Assembly (NCBI RefSeq): GCF_002929845.1
Contig: NZ_PJJS01000053.1
Coordinates: 51,702 to 115,701 of the forward strand
Length of the DNA stretch: 64,000 bases
Source of the DNA: Cryobacterium sp. M96
GTDB taxonomy: Bacteria > Actinomycetota > Actinomycetes > Actinomycetales > Microbacteriaceae
Reading direction: 5' to 3'
Every line of letters begins with the position of its first letter. The stretch's first letter is position 1. The notes beneath the pieces were generated by a model. The model was not told the origin of the DNA, did no database searches, and saw only the letters and a list, made by a program, of their open reading frames with translations. Positions 17,564-25,961 of this stretch are shown here, in pieces. Position numbers and translations under genes: made by a program.

Positions 17564-18115
17564 CTAGGGCCGGTCTGCCAGGATGGCGGACACCTCACTA
17601 CTGGCTTTGACATGGGCAAGCACGTCGGACGAAAGCAACCGAATAACGTAGACGATTCGGCGGCGTTCGCTTTCAGAGCCACTGAGGATGTTCTCGTGGT
17701 GAGCCACTCTGTTTCGAAAATCTCGAAGAGCAGCCAAGGCGTCGTTAAGCGCGTTTCTATCGGTGCCAGCCGGGAAGGCTTTGTGGAGGTGTGGAACCCA
17801 GATGGTTTTCTCGTGAGCGTCCACGAAGAGATACGTCCAGAAACCAAACATGAGTTCGGCGACGACCTTGCCCGGCAAGGGTGGGCTTGAGGGTGCCCCG
17901 GCAGCGTTGTTCCGAGCCCGTTCGACATTGCCCCGAGGAATTCTATTTACGTCGCGCGTGCGACCTGTGTCCCGGTCCTTGCGCATCACAATGGGAAACA
18001 GCGTCAAAAGCGTGGCTGGATCCGTCCAATGCGTGTCACCCGGTAGCGTCGCGGCCGCGAGCTGTCGATCGCACGCATTGCGAAGGCCGACTTCCAGATG
18101 GCTCAGGTCATGCAA
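17564..18115 (-). CDS. Abi-like protein with HEPN RNase motif, 5' end disrupted
   Basis: The 183 residues from a TTG resemble the Abi_2/Abi-like family: LSHLEVGLRNACDRQL near the N-terminus and RNRVAHHE at 134-141. The latter is the R-x4-H active-site motif of HEPN ribonucleases. The same frame extends upstream through ALELYEWNARLSAAFL, a typical part of the family, but a TAG stops it at about 18190 with no ATG or GTG available. The front may be lost by frameshift, or translation starts at TTG. Such proteins often act in abortive infection. It sits beside a resolvase. Confidence 0.6.
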   Translation of the reverse strand: MHDLSHLEVGLRNACDRQLAAATLPGDTHWTDPATLLTLFPIVMRKDRDTGRTRDVNRIPRGNVERARNNAAGAPSSPPLPGKVVAELMFGFWTYLFVDAHEKTIWVPHLHKAFPAGTDRNALNDALAALRDFRNRVAHHENILSGSESERRRIVYVIRLLSSDVLAHVKASSEVSAILADRP

Positions 18116-18264
18116 AAAAGCTGCGCTTAGCCTCGCGTTCCACTCATACAGCTCGAGCGCCCGCGAGCGAGATCCACCAGCGGCCTATTCCACAGCGAGA
18201 GACTGCGAACTCGATCTGATCACCCCAGCCAATGGCGTGAAGATTTGCCTTAGGCAGAGAATCT

Positions 18265-18825
18265 TCAGACCTCGGCGCGAAGGTAGGCGTAGACAGTTTC
18301 GCGACTGATCCCAAAGTCTCGAGCCAAAGCGGCTTTCGGAACCCCCGCGGCAGCCTTCTCGCGCAATTCCGCGGCGCGCGTAGCGTCGAGCGACGGAGCG
18401 CGACCTCGGTAGACCCCGCGCGTCTTTGCCAGGGTGATGCCCTCGCGTTGACGTTCCCGGATCAGAGACCTCTCGAACTCAGCAAAGGCTCCCATAACGT
18501 TGAGAAGCAGGTTCGCCATCGCATTGTCCTCACCCGTGAAAGAGAGCTGCTCTTTCACGAACTCGACCCGGACCTGCTTCGCCGTGAGACGGCGCACGAT
18601 CGAGCGGAGATCCTCCAAATCGCGGGCAAGGCGATCCATCGAGTGCACGAGAACAGTATCGCCATCCCTAACGAACTTGATCAACTCCTCTAACTCAGGC
18701 CGATTCAGATCCTTCCCCGACGCCTTGTCCTCGAACACACGGTCGACGTCGACGCCATCCAGTTGGCGAACGGTGTTCTGATCGAGAGTGCTGACTCGCA
18801 CGTAGCCAACTCGTTGACCCGTCAC
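18265..18825 (-). CDS. Serine recombinase (resolvase/invertase family)
   Basis: A complete resolvase of 186 residues. It contains VGYVRVSTLDQ with the nucleophile serine at about 12, DKASGKDLNRPE, HSMDRLARDLEDL, the AFAEFERSLIRERQREG helix and a C-terminal helix-turn-helix (AALARDFGISRETVYAYL). It differs clearly from the recombinase at 10160, so the two have separate origins. Short TGTCAG/CTGACGG-like repeats at 18846-18912 upstream could be part of a res site. It faces the Abi-like gene in the same direction. Confidence 0.9.
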   Translation of the reverse strand: MTGQRVGYVRVSTLDQNTVRQLDGVDVDRVFEDKASGKDLNRPELEELIKFVRDGDTVLVHSMDRLARDLEDLRSIVRRLTAKQVRVEFVKEQLSFTGEDNAMANLLLNVMGAFAEFERSLIRERQREGITLAKTRGVYRGRAPSLDATRAAELREKAAAGVPKAALARDFGISRETVYAYLRAEV

Positions 18826-20244
18826 GGGGATCTCCTGCCTCTTCTGTCAGGTTGAACTCTAAGACCCAGAAACGAGGGCTGTCAAACTATCCAGATATGA
18901 CCCTATCCTGACGGCATTGAATACGTACGCTTGACGTCTAGTTGGGGTGTACCCAGATTGGCATGAGGATCGCCCAACCTGAGCTTCAATCCCGGTAGCG
19001 CTCCGCTGGCGACGTTTGATTCTGGCAACGAGTCTTGAGCACATCAGAACCGGGAAATTCGCGGAGGCCCGTCTCTGGTGACTCGGGCAGCAAACCGGCA
19101 ATGACTATGCAAACAACTAGCGGGGAATCACCCTTCAAATCGATCGACGCCAGCGCATATGCATCACAGATTCCAATTCTCCGGGCTCGATTTTGCGTAG
19201 TCGTCGATGCCGATCGCGGCGAAGTGCTTTTTGGCGGACTTGATCTTCGATTCGTGGTCGAGACCGCCGAGCGAGGACAAGTATGGCGCGCCTGGCGCCG
19301 CACTCCTGGGGGAGCTGTGCTGGGGACGGGCGGCGCGGAGCACCGAAGCCATTACTACGTTCAAAGGGACACACTGCCGACAGGTTGGCCAGACAGGTCA
19401 CCGGAGTGGGTGGACGCTGCGCGCAAGGAGTGGCCTCCAGATTGGAACAAGAACGACGGCACTCGCCTCTGATAGTGCGACTAAGTTCCGGTGGCTCCGG
19501 CTCCCTGCCTTAAGAGCAGTTTGTTAGCACATCATGCGTTCAGACGTGGCGGTCGTCGTGCGTCAGGCGCGAGCCCTCCGGAAAAGCACCGGCGATGTAA
19601 CGCTTTTGAAAAATCGAAAACCCTGCGAATTTCCCTTAACCTCCGCGGATTTACGCGGATCTCGGGTGGACGGACCGCTTCTGCCGTTTGTACCGCCGGA
19701 TCGACAATCCTAGCGACTCTGCTCGCGCCCACGATAAGTATGTGTACAGATGTGCACTCTCCTCCCAACTCCCTTGAATCTGTGCGCGCCGGGGGGGGGT
19801 CCTGAACTTGAGTTGTCGCCGCGAGAATGTGTACGACCGTTGAAGCTGGATATGCCCGCTCCCCTTGTCTCGTATGGGTCGCACCGCTTCCGGACACGTA
19901 CACGTACACGTACACGTACACGTACCGGCGAGGGTGAATGTGTATGTGTGCATTTCGGAGATAGCGGCCACACAGCTTATTCCCAGACACGTCGGGCGTG
20001 TCGAGGACGCGTATCCCCCCGCGCTCACCGGCAGCGCACCGGGCTCGCCGTGACCGATGCGAGGACGTCGATTCGACTGCTCTCGAGCCGCCACAGCGCA
20101 CCATGGAGATCGTCGCCAGGAAGGTGCGGGCCACCCGGCAGTCACGTGCGTCACCATCCACCGCATGCCTCAACTCGCACTTGCTCACACCCGCTCACAG
20201 ATGTTCCGTTACCGCTGCGTTACCGCTGGGGAAATCCCGGCGAG
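18826..20244. other. Gene-poor 1.4-kb stretch with repeats
   Basis: No convincing intact gene. Several long open frames exist on both strands but lack family features. On the minus strand at about 19164-19290, the tail KIKSAKKHFAAIGIDDYAKS recalls C-termini of type III restriction subunits, which would make it a remnant; this is weak. A run of ten G occurs near 19790, and a hexamer repeat lies at 19894-19925. Confidence 0.4.
19894..19925. repeat. (ACACGT) hexamer tandem repeat, 5.3 copies
   Basis: Five perfect ACACGT units plus two bases. Each junction contains the palindrome ACGT and GTAC, so the tract is nearly self-complementary. It lies in the gene-poor stretch before tRNA-Ser. Copy number could vary by slippage. 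No function is evident. Confidence 0.85.
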
Positions 20245-20289
20245 AAAAAACCCCCTGAGTCCCAGTGAAACACAGGGCTGCAGAGGGTT
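20245..20289 (-). terminator. Intrinsic terminator of tRNA-Ser
   Basis: On the minus strand, AAAACCCTCTGCAGCCCTG is followed by a complementary GGG-rich half and ends GGGGGTTTTTTC. The hairpin plus T-run starts a few bases beyond the tRNA 3' end, so it terminates the tRNA-Ser transcript. Confidence 0.75.
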
Positions 20290-20294
20290 TTCTG

Positions 20295-20384
20295 TGGCGG
20301 TACCGGTGGGATTTGAACCCACGGTGGAGTCTCCCCCACACAACTTTTCGAGAGTTGCACCTTCGGCCGCTCGGACACGGTACC
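20295..20384 (-). tRNA. serU: tRNA-Ser(CGA)
   Basis: A 90-base class II tRNA. The acceptor stem is GGTACCG with CGGTACC, discriminator G and an encoded CCA. The anticodon stem CAACT/AGTTG closes the loop CTCGAAA, giving anticodon CGA. The long variable arm typical of serine tRNAs and the T-arm GGTTCAAATCC are present. It borders the recombinase-rich island; tRNA genes are common integration targets, though no tyrosine integrase is visible. Confidence 0.93.
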
Positions 20385-20444
20385 GAGAGAGAGTTTAGTT
20401 GAAATCGGGGGCCTTGCGCGAATCGCGGCGGCGAACATCCGTGT

Positions 20445-20480
20445 CTGAACGGCCCTGAACGGCCCCGAACGGCCCTGAAC
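20445..20480. repeat. Decamer tandem repeat (CTGAACGGCC), 3.6 copies
   Basis: Nearly perfect 10-base direct repeats end about 35 bases before the start of the SGNH hydrolase gene. A period of 10 puts the units on one face of the helix, as expected for a regulator-binding array. It overlaps the likely -35 region. Confidence 0.7.
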
Positions 20481-20515
20481 GACGAGAACCCAGCACGAAG
20501 CGGTATTCTCACCGG

Positions 20516-21427
20516 GTGATCACCGTGAACCACAGGCTCCGTTCCCTTGCCCTCACTGCCGGAACCCTGGCCACAGCGGCCGGCCTCGGCGCCGCCGCCG
20601 TGGTCAATTACCGGGGCTTCCAGCGTCGCATCGCCGAGAGCTCGGTGATTCTCAATGAGACCCTGCCGGTGCACTCTCTCTGGTGGCGCGCCCGCGCGAA
20701 AGACAAGGGCGAGCTGATCTACGCCGTCATCGGAGACAGTGCCGCGCAGGGGATCGGGGCGAGTTCCCCGCACCGCGGCTATGTCGGAATCCTGACCGAC
20801 CACATCCGTCTCTCCACCGGCCGCTCGGTGCGCGTGGTGAACCTGAGCGTGTCGGGCGCCACCGTCGAAATGGCTGTGCGCGACCAGCTGCCCACGTTCG
20901 CGAAGCTCACCCCGGACATCGTCACGGTCGCGATCGGCGCCAACGACATCGCCCTCTGGGACGCCGCCGTCTTCGAGGCCGGCATCCGGCAGGTCTGCGC
21001 GGCGCTGCCCCCGCACGCCCTGGTCGCCGACCTGCCCTGCTTCCACCTGCCCCGCAACGAACGGATGGTCGCCGTCGCCAACCGCATCATCCGCCAGGTG
21101 GCCGCGGAGTACCAGCTACGCGTGGTGCCGCTCCACGCCACGACGAAGCGGCTCGGGCTGCGCAGCGTCGCCACGCACGTCGCGGGCGACCTGTTCCACC
21201 CCAATAACCGCGGCTACCGGGCCTGGGCCGAGGCGTTCGTTCCGGCGCTGAGCGCTCATCTGGTGCGGGGCATCCGGCCTGCCGACCTGGCCGGGCCGAA
21301 TGCCCCCAACGCGCCTGCCGGCCTGCCCTCGGCCGTGCCGGCCGGCCTGCCCTCCCCCACGCCGGAACCCGCGTCGACTCCGGTGGCGAACACTTCGGAA
21401 TCGGGTGGTGTCAGCGGCCCGAGCTAG
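20516..21427 (+). CDS. SGNH/GDSL-type hydrolase, membrane-anchored
   Basis: A protein of 303 residues. An N-terminal hydrophobic helix (LALTAGTLATAAGLGAAAVV, residues 10-29) is a signal or anchor. The catalytic domain shows block I IGDSAAQG with the nucleophile serine, GAND as block III, and DLFHPNNRGY as block V with the catalytic Asp and His. These enzymes are esterases or lipases; the substrate is unknown. The C-terminus is a Pro/Ala-rich tail. The GTG at 20516 is 6-8 bases after a TATTCT -10-like element, so the transcript may be leaderless. Confidence 0.85.
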   Translation: MITVNHRLRSLALTAGTLATAAGLGAAAVVNYRGFQRRIAESSVILNETLPVHSLWWRARAKDKGELIYAVIGDSAAQGIGASSPHRGYVGILTDHIRLSTGRSVRVVNLSVSGATVEMAVRDQLPTFAKLTPDIVTVAIGANDIALWDAAVFEAGIRQVCAALPPHALVADLPCFHLPRNERMVAVANRIIRQVAAEYQLRVVPLHATTKRLGLRSVATHVAGDLFHPNNRGYRAWAEAFVPALSAHLVRGIRPADLAGPNAPNAPAGLPSAVPAGLPSPTPEPASTPVANTSESGGVSGPS

Positions 21428-21436
21428 GCTCGCAGA

Positions 21437-22801
21437 ATGGCCAGACCCGTTTCCTCCTTCCGTTGCACCGAGTGTGGCTGGACCACCCTGAAGTGGGCAG
21501 GCCGCTGCGGCGAATGCCAGCAGTGGGGCACCGTGGTGGACACCACCGAGAAGGCGAGCCTGGCCCGCGCGCTCAAGCCGGCCAGCGTCACCGGCGCGGG
21601 CGTCGCCCGCCCGATCACTCACGTCGACACCACGGCCGTCTCGCACTGGCCTACCGGCATCGCCGAGTTCGACCGGGTGCTGGGTGGCGGCATCGTGCCT
21701 GGCTCGGTCATCCTGCTCAGCGGCGAGCCCGGCGTCGGCAAGTCGACACTGCTGCTCGAGGTGGCCTCCAAGGCAGCGGCCGCCAAGTCCCGCGTGCTCT
21801 ACGTCAGCGCCGAGGAATCGGTCAGCCAGGTGCGGTTGCGCGCCGAGCGCACCGGGGCGCTGCAACCCGAGCTGTACATCGCCGCCGAGACCGACCTGGC
21901 CACCATCCTCGGCCAGATCGACGCCATTCAACCCAACCTCGTCATCGTCGACTCGGTGCAGACGGTGGCCAGCTCGCTCTCCGACGGCCTCGCGGGCATG
22001 CCCAGCCAGGTGCGGGAGGTGGCCTCCACGCTGATCCGGGTGGCCAAAGACCGCAACCTGCCCATCCTGCTCGTCGGGCACGTCACCAAAGACGGCTCGA
22101 TCGCCGGCCCCCGCCTGCTCGAACACCTTGTCGACGTAGTGTGCCAGTTCGAGGGCGACCGGCAGAGCGCGCTGCGCTTCGTGCGGGCGCTCAAGAACCG
22201 GTTCGGCTCGACCGACGAGGTGGGCTGCTTCGAGATGACCGGCGACGGCATCGCCGAGGTGCCCGACCCGAGCGCGCTGTTCCTCAGCCGCGGCTCCACC
22301 CCCGTGTCCGGCACCTGCGTCACGGTGGCACTCGAGGGCCGCCGGGCGATGCCGGTCGAAGTGCAGGCTCTGGTGATCAAGACCCAGGCCCCGAACCCCC
22401 GCCGCGTCACCAACGGGGTGGACTCCTCACGGGTGGCGATGCTCCTCGCGGTGCTCGAGCGCCGGGCGAGCCTGTCGGGGCTGGGCAGCATGGATGTCTA
22501 CGTGTCGACCGTAGGCGGCATCCGTCTCACCGAACCGGCCGCCGACCTCGCCATCGCCCTCGCCATCGCGTCCGCGTTCAAGGACAAGCCGATCGCTCAA
22601 GGGGCCGTGGCGTTCGGCGAGATCAGCCTCGCCGGCGAGGTGCGACCGGTGTCAGCGGCCAAGCTGCGCGCAGCCGAGGCCGCCCGGCTCGGCTTCACCA
22701 TCCGACTCGATGCCGAGGCCGGCGCGATCGGCACCGCGGTCGCCGCGGCGATCGCGACCGGCCAGTCCGCACGGGACGCCGAGCTCGACCGCGCGTTCTA
22801 G
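21437..22801 (+). CDS. radA: DNA repair protein RadA/Sms
   Basis: A protein of 454 residues. It has a four-cysteine zinc motif (CTECGWTTLKWAGRCGEC), a RecA-like ATPase with Walker A GEPGVGKST near 96-104, the RadA-specific KNRFG motif (LKNRFGSTDEVG), and a C-terminal Lon-protease-like domain. RadA promotes branch migration in recombination and acts in repair of stalled forks. It begins 9 bases after the hydrolase stop, so the two are probably co-transcribed. In many actinobacteria disA follows radA, but here a divergent GGDEF gene does. Confidence 0.95.
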   Translation: MARPVSSFRCTECGWTTLKWAGRCGECQQWGTVVDTTEKASLARALKPASVTGAGVARPITHVDTTAVSHWPTGIAEFDRVLGGGIVPGSVILLSGEPGVGKSTLLLEVASKAAAAKSRVLYVSAEESVSQVRLRAERTGALQPELYIAAETDLATILGQIDAIQPNLVIVDSVQTVASSLSDGLAGMPSQVREVASTLIRVAKDRNLPILLVGHVTKDGSIAGPRLLEHLVDVVCQFEGDRQSALRFVRALKNRFGSTDEVGCFEMTGDGIAEVPDPSALFLSRGSTPVSGTCVTVALEGRRAMPVEVQALVIKTQAPNPRRVTNGVDSSRVAMLLAVLERRASLSGLGSMDVYVSTVGGIRLTEPAADLAIALAIASAFKDKPIAQGAVAFGEISLAGEVRPVSAAKLRAAEAARLGFTIRLDAEAGAIGTAVAAAIATGQSARDAELDRAF

Positions 22802-22922
22802 CAGGGAGCATCCGGCGCGGGCCGCCACGGATGTCCCGGGCGAGCGGCAGGTTCGGGTCACCGGGGTATCGACAAGCTCAACCACCGGGCGCTCGACCAG
22901 CGGGAAGCCCGACCCACCGTGA

Positions 22923-24518
22923 TCATCGGGCCTCGAGCAGTTCCGCCTCCGGGGTCGACGTGGAGACGATGGCGGCGTGAACGACCCGATTGCGACCGTC
23001 GCGTTTGGCCACGTACAGACGCACATCGGCGGCGCGCAGCAGGTCCGAGCTCTGCTGGCCGTCGGCAGGCGCCAGGGCAATCCCGAGACTCGCGGTCACC
23101 GGCAGGGCGCCGGTGATCGGCGACCAGTCGTGATCAGCGATCGAGCGGCAGACCGCCTCGAAACGCCGGTGCGCCTCGGTGGCGTCAATCCCCGGCATGA
23201 TCAGCAGGAATTCCTCGCCGCCCAGGCGTGCGGCGATGCCGTCGGCCGCGGATGCCGCAGCGGCGATCAGGATGCTGCCCACCTCGCGGAGCACAGTGTC
23301 GCCGACCTCATGCGACAGCGTGTCGTTGATGCGCTTGAAGTGATCGAGGTCGACCATGGCGATGGCCACGCTCGGCCCACCCTCGCGCAGGCGCATCAGC
23401 GCGGCGCTGAGATGTTCGTCGACGAACCGGCGGTTGTGCAGCCCGGTGAGCGGATCGCGCTCAGCCAGCTCTCGGTACCGCTCGCTCTCTCGGCGGGACT
23501 CCGCGGTCTGGAACATGGCCTCGAGGATGCGCCCGCGCGACTCGTTCTCGCTCGCACCGAGCGCCTCGGACTGTTCGTGGAAGTGCCGGTACGCCTCGAA
23601 CGCGGCGCGAAAATCGCCGTTGGCCGCATGGATCTCGGCCTGCTCCCTTGCCGCTTCCGTCGACCAGCGGGTGAGCCCGAACCGCTGGGACAGCTCGCGG
23701 CACCGGTCGATGACGGTCTGCGCTCGGGCCAGATTGCCCTGCGTGCGATAGATCTCGGCCAGCGTGACCAGGGCCACTGCGGACCCGTCGGGATGCAGGT
23801 TGCCCACGGCCGGGTCCATAGCCGGCAGCAGCTTCGCTTCCGCCTCGTCCAGCCGCCCCGCCGTCAGGTAGACGCGCGCGACCGTGTCGAGGGCGTACAT
23901 GCCGATCTGTCGGTCGCCCACCTCGGACAGGCCGATCAGCTGTTCCACGGCCGCGAGGGCCTCGACCTGGTTGTGGGCCAGGTATTCGGTGTAGGCGAGA
24001 TTGTTCAGGATGTTGTAGCGGATGATGGTCTCGGGGTCATCGATCACGAGGCGGAGGGCATCGTCGTAGCGGCGGCGCGCCTCGTCGAGGGACCCGGCCG
24101 AGCCGAGCGCGTCGGCCAGGCACTTGCGGGCGGCTGCACGCATGAGTGGAACCTCCGACTCCTCGAGCAGGTCGTTCGCGGCGACGGCGTGTTCCAGGGC
24201 CAGGGCGCGGTCGCCCACCATCTCGAACACGGAACCGAGCACGTCGTGACAGCGCGACTGCAGGGCGAGCTCGCCGTGCTGCTCCGCCCAGCTCAGGATC
24301 TGTTGCACGTCAACGGCGCTCTGACTCGGGTCGCCGCGACGGATGCGCACAGCCGCGACGACAACCTGCAGCCGTCGCGCAGTCGCTCCGTGCTCCCCGT
24401 CGCCGAACTCGGCTAGCCAGGCCTCGGCGTCCCGGAGGGCGACATTGCGGTCGATCCAGTACTGTCGCTCGACGCCCGCGAGGCGGGCATCGGTCAGACC
24501 CTGTTCGGTCTCCACCAC
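22923..24518 (-). CDS. Diguanylate cyclase with N-terminal TPR-like repeats
   Basis: A protein of 531 residues. Residues 1-340 consist of helical repeats of the TPR type (for example LAHNQVEALAAVEQLIGLSE and AEIYRTQGNLARAQTVIDRC), with no membrane segment. Residues 360-520 form a GGDEF domain: DPLTGLHNRRF, MVDLDHFKRIND and the active-site RLGGEEF near 432-438. It should make cyclic di-GMP. No RxxD inhibitory site is seen just before the active site. The TPR part probably senses a protein partner. GTG start. Architecture is common in Actinobacteria. Confidence 0.9.
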   Translation of the reverse strand: MVETEQGLTDARLAGVERQYWIDRNVALRDAEAWLAEFGDGEHGATARRLQVVVAAVRIRRGDPSQSAVDVQQILSWAEQHGELALQSRCHDVLGSVFEMVGDRALALEHAVAANDLLEESEVPLMRAAARKCLADALGSAGSLDEARRRYDDALRLVIDDPETIIRYNILNNLAYTEYLAHNQVEALAAVEQLIGLSEVGDRQIGMYALDTVARVYLTAGRLDEAEAKLLPAMDPAVGNLHPDGSAVALVTLAEIYRTQGNLARAQTVIDRCRELSQRFGLTRWSTEAAREQAEIHAANGDFRAAFEAYRHFHEQSEALGASENESRGRILEAMFQTAESRRESERYRELAERDPLTGLHNRRFVDEHLSAALMRLREGGPSVAIAMVDLDHFKRINDTLSHEVGDTVLREVGSILIAAAASAADGIAARLGGEEFLLIMPGIDATEAHRRFEAVCRSIADHDWSPITGALPVTASLGIALAPADGQQSSDLLRAADVRLYVAKRDGRNRVVHAAIVSTSTPEAELLEAR

Positions 24519-24674
24519 ATTGACCTGCTCCCTGACAGGCTGAATGCTGACCGTGAAAAGTCCGTCGGATTCCGCTTCGGGAGCGGGCCGAACACTGTCT
24601 AGCGCCAGCCTAGCGCGGGCCGACTCCGCGGCCGGGGGTCTGGGGACCCCCAGCCTGAGGGGGTCAATCGGGCG

Positions 24675-25109
24675 CTACCGGCCGGGTTCGCTCGTGCCGG
24701 TTTCTTCCTCGCCGGGCAGCGGGCCGAGGGCGCGCATCAGGTCCGCCGGTGCGGCCTGCATGACATGGGGACCGGCGACGTCGAAGAACACCATCTCGAG
24801 CACCTGCTGGTGCACGGTGAGGAATTCGCGAAGCCACTGTGCGTCACCGACCATGATCTGCGGATCGATCTCGTCGGGAACCATGCGGGCGTAGTTCTCG
24901 GCGGAGGAGAAGAGCAGCAGCATCCGGCGGTCGGTGCCTTCACGGCCGAAGACCCGCACCTGTTCCGCCTGCCCGTTGACGACCAGCTGCGGCACGATCA
25001 TCACGTCGTTGCGCAGGGCATAGGCCACAGCGACCACATCCTGGGCGGCCAGAGCGGCAGCGAGGGCAGGGGAATGCGTCGGTGGAGTAGCGTCAGTCAC
25101 GGCTTCCAT
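24675..25109 (-). CDS. SseB-domain protein
   Basis: A protein of 144 residues that resembles the SseB N-terminal domain: strand-rich MIVPQLVVNG, RVFGREGTDRRMLLLFSS and FFDVAGPHVMQA. In actinobacteria these are small cytosolic proteins of unknown function, and no type III secretion role is implied. It stands alone. A GTG at codon 4 is an alternative start. Confidence 0.6.
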   Translation of the reverse strand: MEAVTDATPPTHSPALAAALAAQDVVAVAYALRNDVMIVPQLVVNGQAEQVRVFGREGTDRRMLLLFSSAENYARMVPDEIDPQIMVGDAQWLREFLTVHQQVLEMVFFDVAGPHVMQAAPADLMRALGPLPGEEETGTSEPGR

Positions 25110-25189
25110 TCAACCAGTTGGCGCGGTAGTGACACGCCGAATCCGACCCTTGGGGGGCACGCCACGAGCGAACGGCGGCCGGGCCGGTA

Positions 25190-25822
25190 TCAGGAGAGGA
25201 AGAACTGCTTCGGGTTCACCGACTCGATGCCGTCGACGCTCACGGTCAGGTTGTAGGCCGCTCCGCCGGCCGGCGCGGCATCGCGGCTGGCTTCGCCGCA
25301 GGTGTCCGGGTTCGAACGGGTGCGATCCCAGGCGATCGCTTCGCCGGAACTCACGGGTTCACCCGGCTGCAGGCTGACGTCGGCGTCGCCTGGCTCCTGC
25401 TGGCAGTCGGTCGACGTCCAGTAGACATCCGTGCCGCTCGACACCGTGAACACCTGCGTCGCCGTACCCGCGTTCAGCACGCACGGCACGTCGCCGATGT
25501 TGGTGACGCTGAGCGAGAGCATCGGCTGCGCCCCCGGTTCGTAGCTGACCGCGTCGGTGGTCGCTTCGATCTGCACGGATGCGGGGTCGCACGCGGCCGG
25601 GTCGGCCGCCGGGTCGGAGGCGGAGACCTCCGCTCCGGCCGCCTCGGCCGCGGGCGCCGGAGTGCTGTCGGGCACACCGGCGCCGGCGGCCGGGCGCACG
25701 ATGGACGAGATGACCAGGATGAGGAGGGCGAGCACGATGAGCAGGCCGAGGCCCACCACGAGACGACGGCGCCAGTACACCTTGCTGGACTGGGGGCCGA
25801 CCGGATGTTTGATCGTCGACAT
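25190..25822 (-). CDS. Membrane-anchored extracytoplasmic protein of unknown function
   Basis: A protein of 210 residues. A single membrane helix (LVVGLGLLIVLALLILVISS, residues 22-41) is followed by an Ala/Pro/Asp-rich linker and a beta-rich extracellular domain with four cysteines (for example DPAACDP, VPCVLNAG, DCQQEP, DTCGEA), probably forming two disulfides. The architecture is similar to DUF4232-like proteins, but this is not certain. Monocistronic. Confidence 0.65.
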   Translation of the reverse strand: MSTIKHPVGPQSSKVYWRRRLVVGLGLLIVLALLILVISSIVRPAAGAGVPDSTPAPAAEAAGAEVSASDPAADPAACDPASVQIEATTDAVSYEPGAQPMLSLSVTNIGDVPCVLNAGTATQVFTVSSGTDVYWTSTDCQQEPGDADVSLQPGEPVSSGEAIAWDRTRSNPDTCGEASRDAAPAGGAAYNLTVSVDGIESVNPKQFFLS

Positions 25823-25961
25823 TACCCAAGGCTAGCGAGGTATACCGACGCCGCCGGCAATGCTGTGCGTGTCGTGCGCGTGTCGGGCGGGAAACGCCGA
25901 ACCGGCGCGGCCGACCTCGAGAGGCTCGGTTCCGCGCCGGTCCGGTTTGCTCCGGGCGGTA

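Noticed and set aside
19035..19472. A 145-residue forward open frame
   Set aside because: No ribosome site, no recognisable domain and no consistent codon pattern; the opposite strand frame looks equally plausible.
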